Below are positions 42,527 to 49,848 of a DNA stretch of 64,000 bases, piece by piece. This stretch comes from Lawsonibacter sp. Its GTDB lineage: Bacteria; Bacillota; Clostridia; Oscillospirales; Oscillospiraceae. The DNA lies in the NCBI GenBank assembly GCA_022791995.1, contig JAAWAD010000039.1, forward strand, positions 1 to 64,000, written 5' to 3'. The position numbers were made by a program, and so were the translations under genes. Below the pieces are notes generated by a model that ran no database searches, had not been told where the DNA came from, and saw only the letters and a program-made list of their open reading frames with translations. Position 1 is the stretch's first letter, and each line of letters starts with the position of its first letter.

Positions 42527-43645
42527 ATGACAAAAACATACAGCGTCCTTCTCTCCGCCCTGTTCTGCCTGTTCCTGGGGGGAATCTGCACCGCCAGCCT
42601 CCTGCTGCCCAAGCGGACCTTCTCCCCCTTGGAGAACCGATATCTGGCCAAGCCCCCCGCACTCTCTGGAGAGGCTCTGACCAGCGGAACGTTCATGCAG
42701 GAGGCGGAGGACTATATCTCCGACCACGTGGCCGGACGGGATTTCTGGGTGGGACTGAAGGCCTGGAGCGAGCGTCTCAGCGGCAAGCGAGAAAACAACG
42801 GGGTCTACTTCGGCGCCCGGGACACCCTTCTGAACCGCGTGGAGGGGCCCGACCGGGAGAAGCTGGCCCGGGACGTGGGCTATGTCAACACTCTGACGGA
42901 AAATCTGGCGGTGCCGGTGTACTTCGGCCTGATTCCCACCGCCGCCCAGGTCTGGGCAGACCGTCTGCCCGCCGGCGCCCCCACCGCGGACGAAGCGGCC
43001 CTGATCCAGGAGGCCTATACCGCCTGTCAGGCCTCTGTGGTAGATCTGGCAGGGGCACTGGAGGCCCACAGGGAAGAGGATCTCTTCTACCGCACGGACC
43101 ACCACTGGACCAGCCTGGGCGCCTTCTATGGCGGAAACGCCCTGCTGACGGCCATGGGCCTGGAGCCTCTGCGCCTGGAGGATTTCCCGAAAACCACTGT
43201 ATCCACCGAATTCTATGGCACCACCTTCTCCGCCTCCGGCGTGCGGTGGGTCCCTCCCGATCAAATCGACACCTATGTTCCTGCCGATGGCGTTCAGGTG
43301 ACATCCTACTTCAAGGGAGAGCCTGAGCCCGGCAGCCTGTATGTGGACCGTTTTTTGCAGGAAAAGGACAAATACGGCTACTTTCTGGGGGGAAACCAGC
43401 CTCTGTGCGTCTTGACCAATCCAACGGTCCAGGGGCCCAGGCTTCTGGCTGTGCGGGACTCCTATACCGATTCCCTGGCCCCCTTCCTTACCCAGCGGTT
43501 TTCCCAAATCCATCTTTTCGACCTGCGATACAACCTGAACAGCGTCCGGGATTATGTGGAGGAGCATGACATCGACGCTGTGGCAGTGCTGTACAGCTTC
43601 TCCAACTTCGCCAGCGACCGGAATCTGTTCCTGCTGGGCCGGTGA
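42527..43645 (+). CDS. DHHW family protein (AlgJ/AlgX-like)
   Basis: A 372-aa protein with a single N-terminal membrane anchor or signal (VLLSALFCLFLGGICTASLLLP) and an extracytoplasmic SGNH-hydrolase-like domain. The family motif is YRTDHHWTSLGAFYGGNALL. Such proteins accept acyl groups from MBOAT enzymes and attach them to exported polysaccharide. It has a GGAGGTG site and is the last gene of the cluster, ending at a terminator. Confidence 0.88.
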   Translation: MTKTYSVLLSALFCLFLGGICTASLLLPKRTFSPLENRYLAKPPALSGEALTSGTFMQEAEDYISDHVAGRDFWVGLKAWSERLSGKRENNGVYFGARDTLLNRVEGPDREKLARDVGYVNTLTENLAVPVYFGLIPTAAQVWADRLPAGAPTADEAALIQEAYTACQASVVDLAGALEAHREEDLFYRTDHHWTSLGAFYGGNALLTAMGLEPLRLEDFPKTTVSTEFYGTTFSASGVRWVPPDQIDTYVPADGVQVTSYFKGEPEPGSLYVDRFLQEKDKYGYFLGGNQPLCVLTNPTVQGPRLLAVRDSYTDSLAPFLTQRFSQIHLFDLRYNLNSVRDYVEEHDIDAVAVLYSFSNFASDRNLFLLGR

Positions 43646-43650
43646 GACAG

Positions 43651-43697
43651 AAAACGTCCCCTGACGCAGCGTGTACTGCGCCAGGGGGCGTTTCATC
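43651..43697. terminator. Bidirectional terminator
   Basis: Long stem AAACG-CCCCTG-CGCAG / CTGCG-CAGGGG-CGTTT (43652-43669, 43676-43693) with two mismatches, A-run left and T-rich right, between two convergent genes. Confidence 0.82.
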
Positions 43698-43703
43698 TTT
43701 TTG

Positions 43704-44516
43704 TCAGCTCTGCGCCGGGTAGTCGCCCTGCCCCGCCAGGGCCTTCAGGGCGTTCTGGAGCAGAGAGAGGAACCCGGTGGAGACGGAAGTCCGGGCGTTC
43801 TCCCCCTGGCTGAGGGGCTGGACATCCCCCTCCTGGCCGGGGGCTTGGGTATCCTCTTCCCGGTCCAGCACCATGATGTGCTGCACATAGGCCTGTCCCG
43901 GGTAAGACAGAGCCACCACATCATACCAGGCCATGAGGTGACTGCCAACTTTGAGGCCGGACAGGTCCTCCAGACTGCTGCCGGTGTAGGTGGACATAGG
44001 GGTTGTTCCATCCGCATAGAGGAGCAGACCGCCGTTGTCTGTGGTAATCTGGAAAACGCCATCCTTCTCCTCCACAGCCTCTACCTTATGGTATGTGGCG
44101 CAGCCCACATCCTGCGGGGCATTGCGCACAACCGCAAAGGCGGCGGACTGGGGCGGGAGAGAGCGGGTGGAGATGGGGCTGTGGAACACATAGAGCCCCT
44201 CTCCCACTGCCAGACCGTCGGGGGTACCAGGGGCTCGTTTGCCGCTGTCAATCCAGAAGGTCTGGTCGGAGAGGTTCATGACGAATTCCTCCGACTGGGG
44301 GGAGCTCATGTACAGAGCGGTAACTTTCCCGTCCTCCCCGGTCAGGATCTCCTTTACTGTCCCATAGTACAGAAGGCTGTCGGGAAGAGGCTGAACATTT
44401 TCCGTGTACCCCGTCTCAGCGGAGGCGGGTGGGGTGCTCTCCGCCGCCAGGGCAGGGGCCCCTAGGGAACAGAGGAGCGCGCCGCTCAGGACCAAAGTTA
44501 CCAATTTCTTGTTCAT
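43704..44516 (-). CDS. Secreted protein of unknown function (270 aa)
   Basis: A Sec signal peptide with the cleavage site ALA-AES ends near residue 25. The mature protein is beta-rich with an internal GSLLYYGTVKEIL...VTALYMSS / GSHLMAWYDVVALS pattern that suggests two similar OB-like modules. It is not recognised. It has an AAAAGGAGAC site. A Fur-like inverted repeat (GAGAAT-G-ATTCTC) lies 28 bp upstream, so it may respond to metal or oxidative stress. Confidence 0.7.
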   Translation of the reverse strand: MNKKLVTLVLSGALLCSLGAPALAAESTPPASAETGYTENVQPLPDSLLYYGTVKEILTGEDGKVTALYMSSPQSEEFVMNLSDQTFWIDSGKRAPGTPDGLAVGEGLYVFHSPISTRSLPPQSAAFAVVRNAPQDVGCATYHKVEAVEEKDGVFQITTDNGGLLLYADGTTPMSTYTGSSLEDLSGLKVGSHLMAWYDVVALSYPGQAYVQHIMVLDREEDTQAPGQEGDVQPLSQGENARTSVSTGFLSLLQNALKALAGQGDYPAQS

Positions 44517-44543
44517 ATCAAATGTCTCCTTTTCATGTGATTC

Positions 44544-44556
44544 GAGAATGATTCTC
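44544..44556. promoter_or_regulatory. Fur/PerR-like inverted repeat
   Basis: GAGAAT-G-ATTCTC, a 6-1-6 inverted repeat that resembles the 7-1-7 box of the Fur superfamily. It lies just upstream of the secreted protein gene. The rest of the 327-bp gap up to 44843 holds repeat copy C and the fumA promoter. Confidence 0.45.
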
Positions 44557-44619
44557 TTGTCAGTTTAGACGAGGGATTTTCCAAAAGGTTCCCCCGCCAG
44601 CCAAAAAATTTTCACTCTT

Positions 44620-44722
44620 TGTTACCCTAATTTTTGTTTCTTGTTCCTCCCCCTCCACAGAGGACGAAAATTACAGAAAAACGCTCTATTGCAGAGACGC
44701 AAAAGCAGATTGCGCGGGAATT
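44620..44722. repeat. Intergenic repeat copy C (degenerate)
   Basis: On the minus strand, a CCTCT/GGAGG mini-hairpin is followed by AGGAACAAGAAAC and AATTAGGG, similar to copies A (20771-20800) and B (49683-49712). A weaker inverted match lies at 44694-44716. Assigned with low certainty. Confidence 0.3.
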
Positions 44723-44773
44723 TCCCCAGGAGGCAGACAGAAAAATTTAAGGAATGCCCAGTCAAACAAGCCG

Positions 44774-44802
44774 TTGTATCTGCCAACTATCCATGGTACA
44801 AT
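44774..44802 (+). promoter_or_regulatory. Promoter of the fumarase operon
   Basis: TTGTAT at 44774-44779, 17-bp spacer, TACAAT at 44797-44802, 42 bp before fumA. Confidence 0.65.
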
Positions 44803-44843
44803 GCACCCAAGGGACTTTTTTTATTGAATGAGGAGGCGCTGCT

Positions 44844-45683
44844 ATGAGAACCCTTTCTGCCGCTGCACTTACCGACACCGTTGCCAGACTGTGTGTACAG
44901 GCCAACACCCAGCTCCCCGCCGACGTGGCCGCCGCCCTGGACCACAGCCGCCAGGGGGAGCCCTGGCCCCTGGCCCGGGAGACGCTGGATCTGCTGTGGG
45001 ACAACCTGTCTCTGGCCCGGGAGCAGGGAATGCCCATCTGCCAGGACACGGGTATGGCCTGTGTCTTCGTCGAGCTGGGACAGGAGGTATTTATTGACGG
45101 CAATTTTGAGGAGGCCATCCACCAGGGGGTGCGCCAGGGCTACGGGGAGGGATTTTTGCGGAAATCCATTGTGGCCGACCCCCTGCGCCGGGGCAACACC
45201 GGGGACAACACCCCTGCCGCCATCACGCTCCGGCTGGTGCCGGGGGACCGGTGTACCGTCACCGTGGCCCCCAAGGGCTTCGGCAGTGAAAATATGAGCC
45301 GTCTGAAGATGCTCAAGCCCGCCGACGGGGTGCAGGGCGTGAAGGATTTTGTCCTGGAGACCGTCCGGCTGGCCGGCCCCAACCCCTGCCCCCCCATGGT
45401 GCTGGGAATTGGCATTGGCGGCAGCTTTGACAAGGTGACCTATCTGGCCAAGCACGCCCTGCTGCGCCCTTTGAACCAGCCTCACCCCGACCCCTACTAC
45501 ACCGCCCTGGAGGCAGAGCTGCTGGAGGCCGTGAACACTTTGGGCGTGGGTCCCCAGGGCTTCGGTGGGAAGACCACCTGCCTGGGGCTGGCCATCGAGA
45601 CCGCCCCCACCCATGTGGCCGGCCTGCCCGTGGCGGTGAATGTAAGCTGCCACGTGACCCGCAGGGCGTCGGAGGTGCTGTAG
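44844..45683 (+). CDS. fumA: Class I fumarate hydratase, alpha subunit
   Basis: Iron-sulfur subunit of the two-subunit fumarase that interconverts fumarate and malate; oxygen-sensitive. The 279-aa protein has the first cluster Cys at 66 in MPICQDTGMACVFVELGQ, a GIGIGGSFDKVTYLAKHALLRPL segment and the GFGGKTTCLGLAIETAPTHVAG end. The beta subunit normally follows at once; here two unknown genes separate them. The start is set by a GAGGAGG site. Confidence 0.93.
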   Translation: MRTLSAAALTDTVARLCVQANTQLPADVAAALDHSRQGEPWPLARETLDLLWDNLSLAREQGMPICQDTGMACVFVELGQEVFIDGNFEEAIHQGVRQGYGEGFLRKSIVADPLRRGNTGDNTPAAITLRLVPGDRCTVTVAPKGFGSENMSRLKMLKPADGVQGVKDFVLETVRLAGPNPCPPMVLGIGIGGSFDKVTYLAKHALLRPLNQPHPDPYYTALEAELLEAVNTLGVGPQGFGGKTTCLGLAIETAPTHVAGLPVAVNVSCHVTRRASEVL

Positions 45684-45685
45684 CC

Positions 45686-46165
45686 GTGTTTGAATTCCTC
45701 CGGCCCAAGCCGCCCCAGGCCCCCGCCGTCAACCCCCAGGTCCTGGAGCGTAACTTTCCCCTGGACCGGCTCCCCTCCCTGGCACAAATTTACCAGAGGG
45801 AGCAGAGCGCTCACCCGGAGGCGGAGCCCATCAACCTGCCCCTGCCCTCCGGGGACTTCCTGGAGCTCCACGGGAGGAACACCGTGGAGCCGGAGCGGCT
45901 TGTTCGGGCACTGGACCGTCTGGGGGCGCTGGACAATCAAGTCCAGCAGTTCTGCCGGGAGGCGTATACCAGCGCCTGCGCCCGCCTCTCCGCCAAAATC
46001 CCCATCCGTCTCATGGACTATGTCGTCCTTCTCTCCTGGGCCGAGTTCCAGGAGGACGGGGAGTTTCTGCTGGCCTATTGGGGCGAATACGTCAACATCG
46101 AACTGCGGGCTCTCTTTGCCTGGGAAAACGGGGACTGGCAAATGCGGGAGGCCTTCTATGCTTAA
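45686..46165 (+). CDS. Protein of unknown function between fumA and fumB (159 aa)
   Basis: Starts at GTG 2 nt after the fumA stop, so it is coupled to it. The protein is acidic and soluble, with a helical N-terminus and a C-terminal strand region (FLLAYWGEYVNIELRALFAWENGDW) reminiscent of small immunity proteins. No family is recognised. Codon use and base composition match its neighbours. It has no clear tie to fumarase chemistry; position between the two subunit genes is the main oddity. Confidence 0.72.
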   Translation: MFEFLRPKPPQAPAVNPQVLERNFPLDRLPSLAQIYQREQSAHPEAEPINLPLPSGDFLELHGRNTVEPERLVRALDRLGALDNQVQQFCREAYTSACARLSAKIPIRLMDYVVLLSWAEFQEDGEFLLAYWGEYVNIELRALFAWENGDWQMREAFYA

Positions 46166-46185
46166 AAAAGAAAGGAATGTGCTCT

Positions 46186-46839
46186 ATGCCGGGATATATG
46201 GTCTGCTGGCCCCAGGACCGGTGGAAGGAGATCAAAAAAGCGGGGGACACCGGCCCTATCAAGGTGGTGTATGGCAGCATCCACGCCCGGATGCCTACCA
46301 TCGCCTCCATTCAGGTGGGGGATGTGGTCTTCCCTGTCACCTATATGCAGAAGCACCTGTACGTGATGGCCCGCCTGCCGGTCACGCACCGGGAGCGCGC
46401 CTTTGACTACTGTATGCGGGAGCTGGGAACCTATCACAGCGCGCTGCCCCCGAAAGGGGTTGTGATGGAAATGCGATATGCCTCGGGCGGAGGTACATTC
46501 TTCTCCTCCTGGGACTGCAAAAGCTACAACTGTCTGGAGGCGGTACCCCAGGGCGCTCAGATTATTCCCCTGTCGACACAGGTGGAGAAGCCCCACCTGG
46601 AGCACCAGAACCCCTTCAACTGCTGTTCCCAGTGGGCGGTGTGGGGGGAGGAGGGCTCCTCCATCGAGCCCCGGCAGCTGCCTGACGAGGTGCTGCCCGA
46701 CCTGCGCTTCGGCTACCCCAAGAGCAAGGAAAAGCCCCTGAAGTTCACCGCCAACGGCAGTGTGCTCTCCAGCAGCCTCACCGCCACCCGTCGCATGAGC
46801 GAGGAGACCCTGGCGGTGTTCGAGAGCCTGCTTGCCTAG
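46186..46839 (+). CDS. Protein of unknown function between fumA and fumB (217 aa)
   Basis: The ATG at 46186 is chosen because AAAGGA is 9 nt upstream; the ATG at 46177 would abut the site. The protein has an N-terminal beta-domain (IKKAGDTGPIKVVYG...GDVVFPVTYMQKHLYVMARLPV), a possible PUA/SH3-like fold, then a Cys-containing middle (DCKSYNCLEA, NCCSQWAVWG) and a charged C-terminus. No known family is recognised. It is followed 38 nt later by fumB. Confidence 0.72.
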   Translation: MPGYMVCWPQDRWKEIKKAGDTGPIKVVYGSIHARMPTIASIQVGDVVFPVTYMQKHLYVMARLPVTHRERAFDYCMRELGTYHSALPPKGVVMEMRYASGGGTFFSSWDCKSYNCLEAVPQGAQIIPLSTQVEKPHLEHQNPFNCCSQWAVWGEEGSSIEPRQLPDEVLPDLRFGYPKSKEKPLKFTANGSVLSSSLTATRRMSEETLAVFESLLA

Positions 46840-46877
46840 GGCAGGCCGCCCTGTACCCACAGATTGGAGGAAATTTT

Positions 46878-47447
46878 ATGCAGCATAGACTGACCACCCC
46901 CGTCACCCGGGAAGATTTGGCCCCCCTGCGGGCGGGGGACACCGTTCTGCTGTCCGGGGTGGTATTCACCGCCCGGGACGCCGCCCACGGACGCATGATG
47001 GAGCAGCTGGATCGGGGAGAGGCGCTGCCCTTCCCGGTGGAGGGCTCGGCGCTGTACTACGTGGGCCCCACGCCGGAGCGCCCCGGGCAGGTCATCGGCT
47101 CCGCCGGCCCCACCACCAGCGGGCGGATGGACGCCTACTCACCCCGGCTGCTGGACCTGGGGCAGGCCATCATGATTGGCAAGGGGGCTCGAAACCAGGC
47201 GGTAAAGGAGGCCGTGGTGCGCAACGGGGCGGTGTATCTGGCCGCTCTGGGGGGCGCGGGGGCCCTGATGGCCGCCAGCGTGAAGACGCTGGAGGTCATC
47301 TGCTGGGAGGACCTGGGCTGTGAGGCGGTGCGCCGCCTGGAGGTGGAGGACATGCCTCTCACAGTTATTCTGGACAGCCAGGGGGGCGACCTGTATGAGA
47401 GCGGCCCCGCCGCCTATCTGGAGGCCCGGGATGGCAAAACGGGATGA
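46878..47447 (+). CDS. fumB: Class I fumarate hydratase, beta subunit
   Basis: The 189-aa C-terminal type subunit of class I fumarase/tartrate dehydratase. It has LRAGDTVLLSGVVFTARDAAHGRM, the YYVGPTPERPGQVIGSAGPTTSGRMD substrate region and the AVYLAALGGAGALMA segment. It must pair with FumA from 44844. It has a TTGGAGGAA site and overlaps the next gene by 17 nt, so the array downstream is translationally coupled to fumarase. Confidence 0.93.
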   Translation: MQHRLTTPVTREDLAPLRAGDTVLLSGVVFTARDAAHGRMMEQLDRGEALPFPVEGSALYYVGPTPERPGQVIGSAGPTTSGRMDAYSPRLLDLGQAIMIGKGARNQAVKEAVVRNGAVYLAALGGAGALMAASVKTLEVICWEDLGCEAVRRLEVEDMPLTVILDSQGGDLYESGPAAYLEARDGKTG

Positions 47448-48552
47448 CTCCATCCAGCTGGAGCTGCTCCAGGCGTGGAGCGAGCCGCCAAAAAGCTGGT
47501 CCCTGATCGACCCGGTGGTGCTGGAGCAGCGGGAGTGGTTGCCGGTCTACCTCTCGCAAAGTCAGGAGACCCTGTTCCGACCGGACGCCTCCGGCCGGCT
47601 CCAGCCCTGGCAGTTCTGCGGGCCTCTGCCCCCCAAGCTGCCCAAGCCCCCGGACTTTCCCTTCTTCCGCAGCGGCGGCAGGGTGGGATATCTGGAGAAG
47701 GCGGATTTGGACGGCTATAGCCCCAGCCAGGTCACCTGTACCGTGTGGGACAGTGCGGGGGGCGCCCCCTGTACCCTGTCCTGGAAGTCGGAGCGGCGCG
47801 TCTGCTACGCCCGGCTCTACCTGCTGGACGGGGGAGATTTTCTATCCTACGCCCGGCGGCTGACCCCCCGGGGCTTTGAGGAGAACTGGGGGGAGCTGGC
47901 CCGGCGGGCCCCCGACGGCACAAAGAAGTGGAGCCTGGATGTATATGGGACGGTCTCCCTCATCCGAAAGCACGGAATCTGGCTGCTGACCGAGTCCAAG
48001 GACGACTGGCAGGACTATGTCTGGGTAGATTTGAAAAACGGGCAGGAGAACATGCGCCAACGCCGCCGCGGCCACCGGAAGGCGTTTCACTTTGGCGTGG
48101 ACTCCGACGACCTGTGGGTGGTAGAGTCGGACGGCAAGGGGGGCAACCCTCTGGTCCACCTGGGGACAGACGGCGCCGAGCTGGCCCGGAGCTATCTGCC
48201 CGCCCCCTTCACCCACGCGGGCTGGTGCATTCGCGGGGTGGTACGGGGGGACTGGATACTCTGCTCCGCCTCTGGCACAGATCTGGCCCTGGTGGAGCGG
48301 GACTCCCTGACTCTGCTGGCACAGCTTGCCGACGGGCGGAAATACCGCGCCTTACAGGTGGACAGAGCGGGCCACCTTTGGGTGTACGTCGACGGCATGG
48401 CGGAGGTCTATGACCGGCAGCTGAACCGGCTGGGCCGCCGCCGGCTCAAGGGGAAGCCCGTGGGTAGTCATCTGGACGGAGAGGGCAATCTCTGCGTGGT
48501 CACCTGCCAGCCCAAGGAGGCGCTGGTCCGGGTGTACCGGCTGACAGAATGA
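47431..48552 (+). CDS. Propeller-like repeat protein, paralogue of the gene at 48569 (373 aa)
   Basis: Starts 17 nt inside fumB. A soluble, Trp-rich protein with repeated strands of the type DDLWVVESDGKG...LVHLGTDG and GHLWVYVDGMAEVYDRQLN, which suggests a beta-propeller. It aligns over its full length with the next gene: LFRPDASGRLQPW versus IYRPDPSGRLEPW near the start, and GSHLDGEGNLCVVTCQPKEALVRVYRL versus GSHLDGDGTLCVVTYQAKEELARVYRI at the end (compared in pieces). Family and function are unknown. Confidence 0.75.
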   Translation: MAKRDDSIQLELLQAWSEPPKSWSLIDPVVLEQREWLPVYLSQSQETLFRPDASGRLQPWQFCGPLPPKLPKPPDFPFFRSGGRVGYLEKADLDGYSPSQVTCTVWDSAGGAPCTLSWKSERRVCYARLYLLDGGDFLSYARRLTPRGFEENWGELARRAPDGTKKWSLDVYGTVSLIRKHGIWLLTESKDDWQDYVWVDLKNGQENMRQRRRGHRKAFHFGVDSDDLWVVESDGKGGNPLVHLGTDGAELARSYLPAPFTHAGWCIRGVVRGDWILCSASGTDLALVERDSLTLLAQLADGRKYRALQVDRAGHLWVYVDGMAEVYDRQLNRLGRRRLKGKPVGSHLDGEGNLCVVTCQPKEALVRVYRLTE

Positions 48553-48568
48553 AATTCGGAGGTGCAAC

Positions 48569-49684
48569 ATGGCAAAAAAAGCCACCAGAGCCGAGCTGAT
48601 CCAGGAGTGGGTGGAGGCCGACAAGAGCTGGATCCCCATCAATCCCAACCGCCACGACACCCAGCAGGCCGTCCAGCCGGCCTATCTGGCCCGGGGCAGG
48701 GGGTTGATCTATCGCCCCGACCCCTCCGGCCGTCTGGAGCCCTGGGCGGACTGCGCCCATGTGCTCGGGCAGGGACAGCCGGTTCAGTTTTTCCAGAGCG
48801 GGGGCCACATCCTGGCCCAGATGCTGGACATCCGCTCCAACGCCAGGACCAGGGGGCCCAGGGACCCTCTGGAGGAGGAATGTACCCTGACCCTGCTGTG
48901 GGACTCGGAGGGGACCCTGCCCTGCCCCTTCCCCATGGAGATCAACGGGCGGTGTGTGTACAGCGCCATCGCGCCCCAGGCGGACGGCGGCCTGCTGGTC
49001 TACATCCACGGGGTCTGTTATAACCCCTCCGGCAGCATCCGGGACCTGATCCGGTACGCTCCCTCCGGCGAGGCCGTCTGGAAACGGGACCTTGGCTTTG
49101 CCACCCCCCTGTTCTGCCCTGGCGGCATCTGGATGATCTCTCTCCTCCGGTCCAACGGACAGGATGTGGGGGACTTCGCCTGGCGGGACCTGGACGGTGA
49201 GGAACGGGCCCACTTCCAGCTTCTGGAGTCCTGCCGCAGGCACGTCTCCCTCCCGGAGGACTCCGACGATCTGTGGGTCTTCACAGAGGACCAGTACCCC
49301 ATGTGCAATCTGGTCCGCCTGAATCGGGAGACCGGGGAGGAGGCCCGGGTCCGGCTGAACAACTGGGTGACCTCTCTCCACCCTGTGGGTGACATGGTCC
49401 TGCGCCTGGGGGGCGGCGCGACCCTGCTGGAGCGGGACACCCTCCAGGTGCGGGCCGACCTGTCCAGCAAGCAGCCCAGCCACTTCCTGGGCCAGGACAG
49501 CCGGGGGCGGCTGTGGCTGGAGAACAAGGGAATGGTGGAGTGCTATGACCTGGATTTGAAGGAAATTTCCCGTCACCGGCTGAAGGGCAGCGTCATGGGC
49601 AGCCACCTGGACGGAGACGGAACCCTGTGCGTGGTCACCTATCAGGCCAAGGAGGAGCTGGCCCGGGTGTACCGGATATTCTAA
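48569..49684 (+). CDS. Propeller-like repeat protein, paralogue of the gene at 47431 (371 aa)
   Basis: Tandem duplicate of the previous gene, 16 nt downstream, with a CGGAGGTG site. The N-terminus TRAELIQEWVEADKSWIP matches the SIQLELLQAWSEPPKSWSL of its partner. Propeller-like DDLWVFTEDQ and GRLWLENKGMVECYDLDL blades are present. Divergence between the two is high, so the duplication is old or under diversifying selection. No signal peptide or membrane segment. Unknown role; possibly a binding partner in an immunity-type array. Confidence 0.75.
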   Translation: MAKKATRAELIQEWVEADKSWIPINPNRHDTQQAVQPAYLARGRGLIYRPDPSGRLEPWADCAHVLGQGQPVQFFQSGGHILAQMLDIRSNARTRGPRDPLEEECTLTLLWDSEGTLPCPFPMEINGRCVYSAIAPQADGGLLVYIHGVCYNPSGSIRDLIRYAPSGEAVWKRDLGFATPLFCPGGIWMISLLRSNGQDVGDFAWRDLDGEERAHFQLLESCRRHVSLPEDSDDLWVFTEDQYPMCNLVRLNRETGEEARVRLNNWVTSLHPVGDMVLRLGGGATLLERDTLQVRADLSSKQPSHFLGQDSRGRLWLENKGMVECYDLDLKEISRHRLKGSVMGSHLDGDGTLCVVTYQAKEELARVYRIF

Positions 49685-49778
49685 GTCCCAGTTCTTTTTC
49701 GTGTTCCCGCCCCCGCAGGGGGCGGGAATCACAAGGCATTCCTCAGCGGGAGGAGCACAAAAGCGAATTGGGAGCATT
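49683..49778. repeat. Intergenic repeat copy B (inverted pair around GC hairpin)
   Basis: A perfect 11-bp hairpin TTCCCGCCCCC / GGGGGCGGGAA (49704-49714, 49718-49728) is flanked by two inverted copies of the AGGAAC...TTGGGA motif: minus strand 49683-49712 and plus strand 49751-49773. The same motif is at 20774-20796. The unit lies in the only sizeable gap of the array, before the TPR gene. Confidence 0.5.
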
Positions 49779-49848
49779 CTAAAAGTCCAGTTTATCGGAC
49801 AGAATCTGCGGTATGCTTGATGCAGTCAGATTTGGAAGGAGATTGAAC

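Noticed and set aside
49704..49728. Terminator after the second propeller gene
   Set aside because: The stem is strong but no T-run follows on either strand; it looks like part of a repeat unit.
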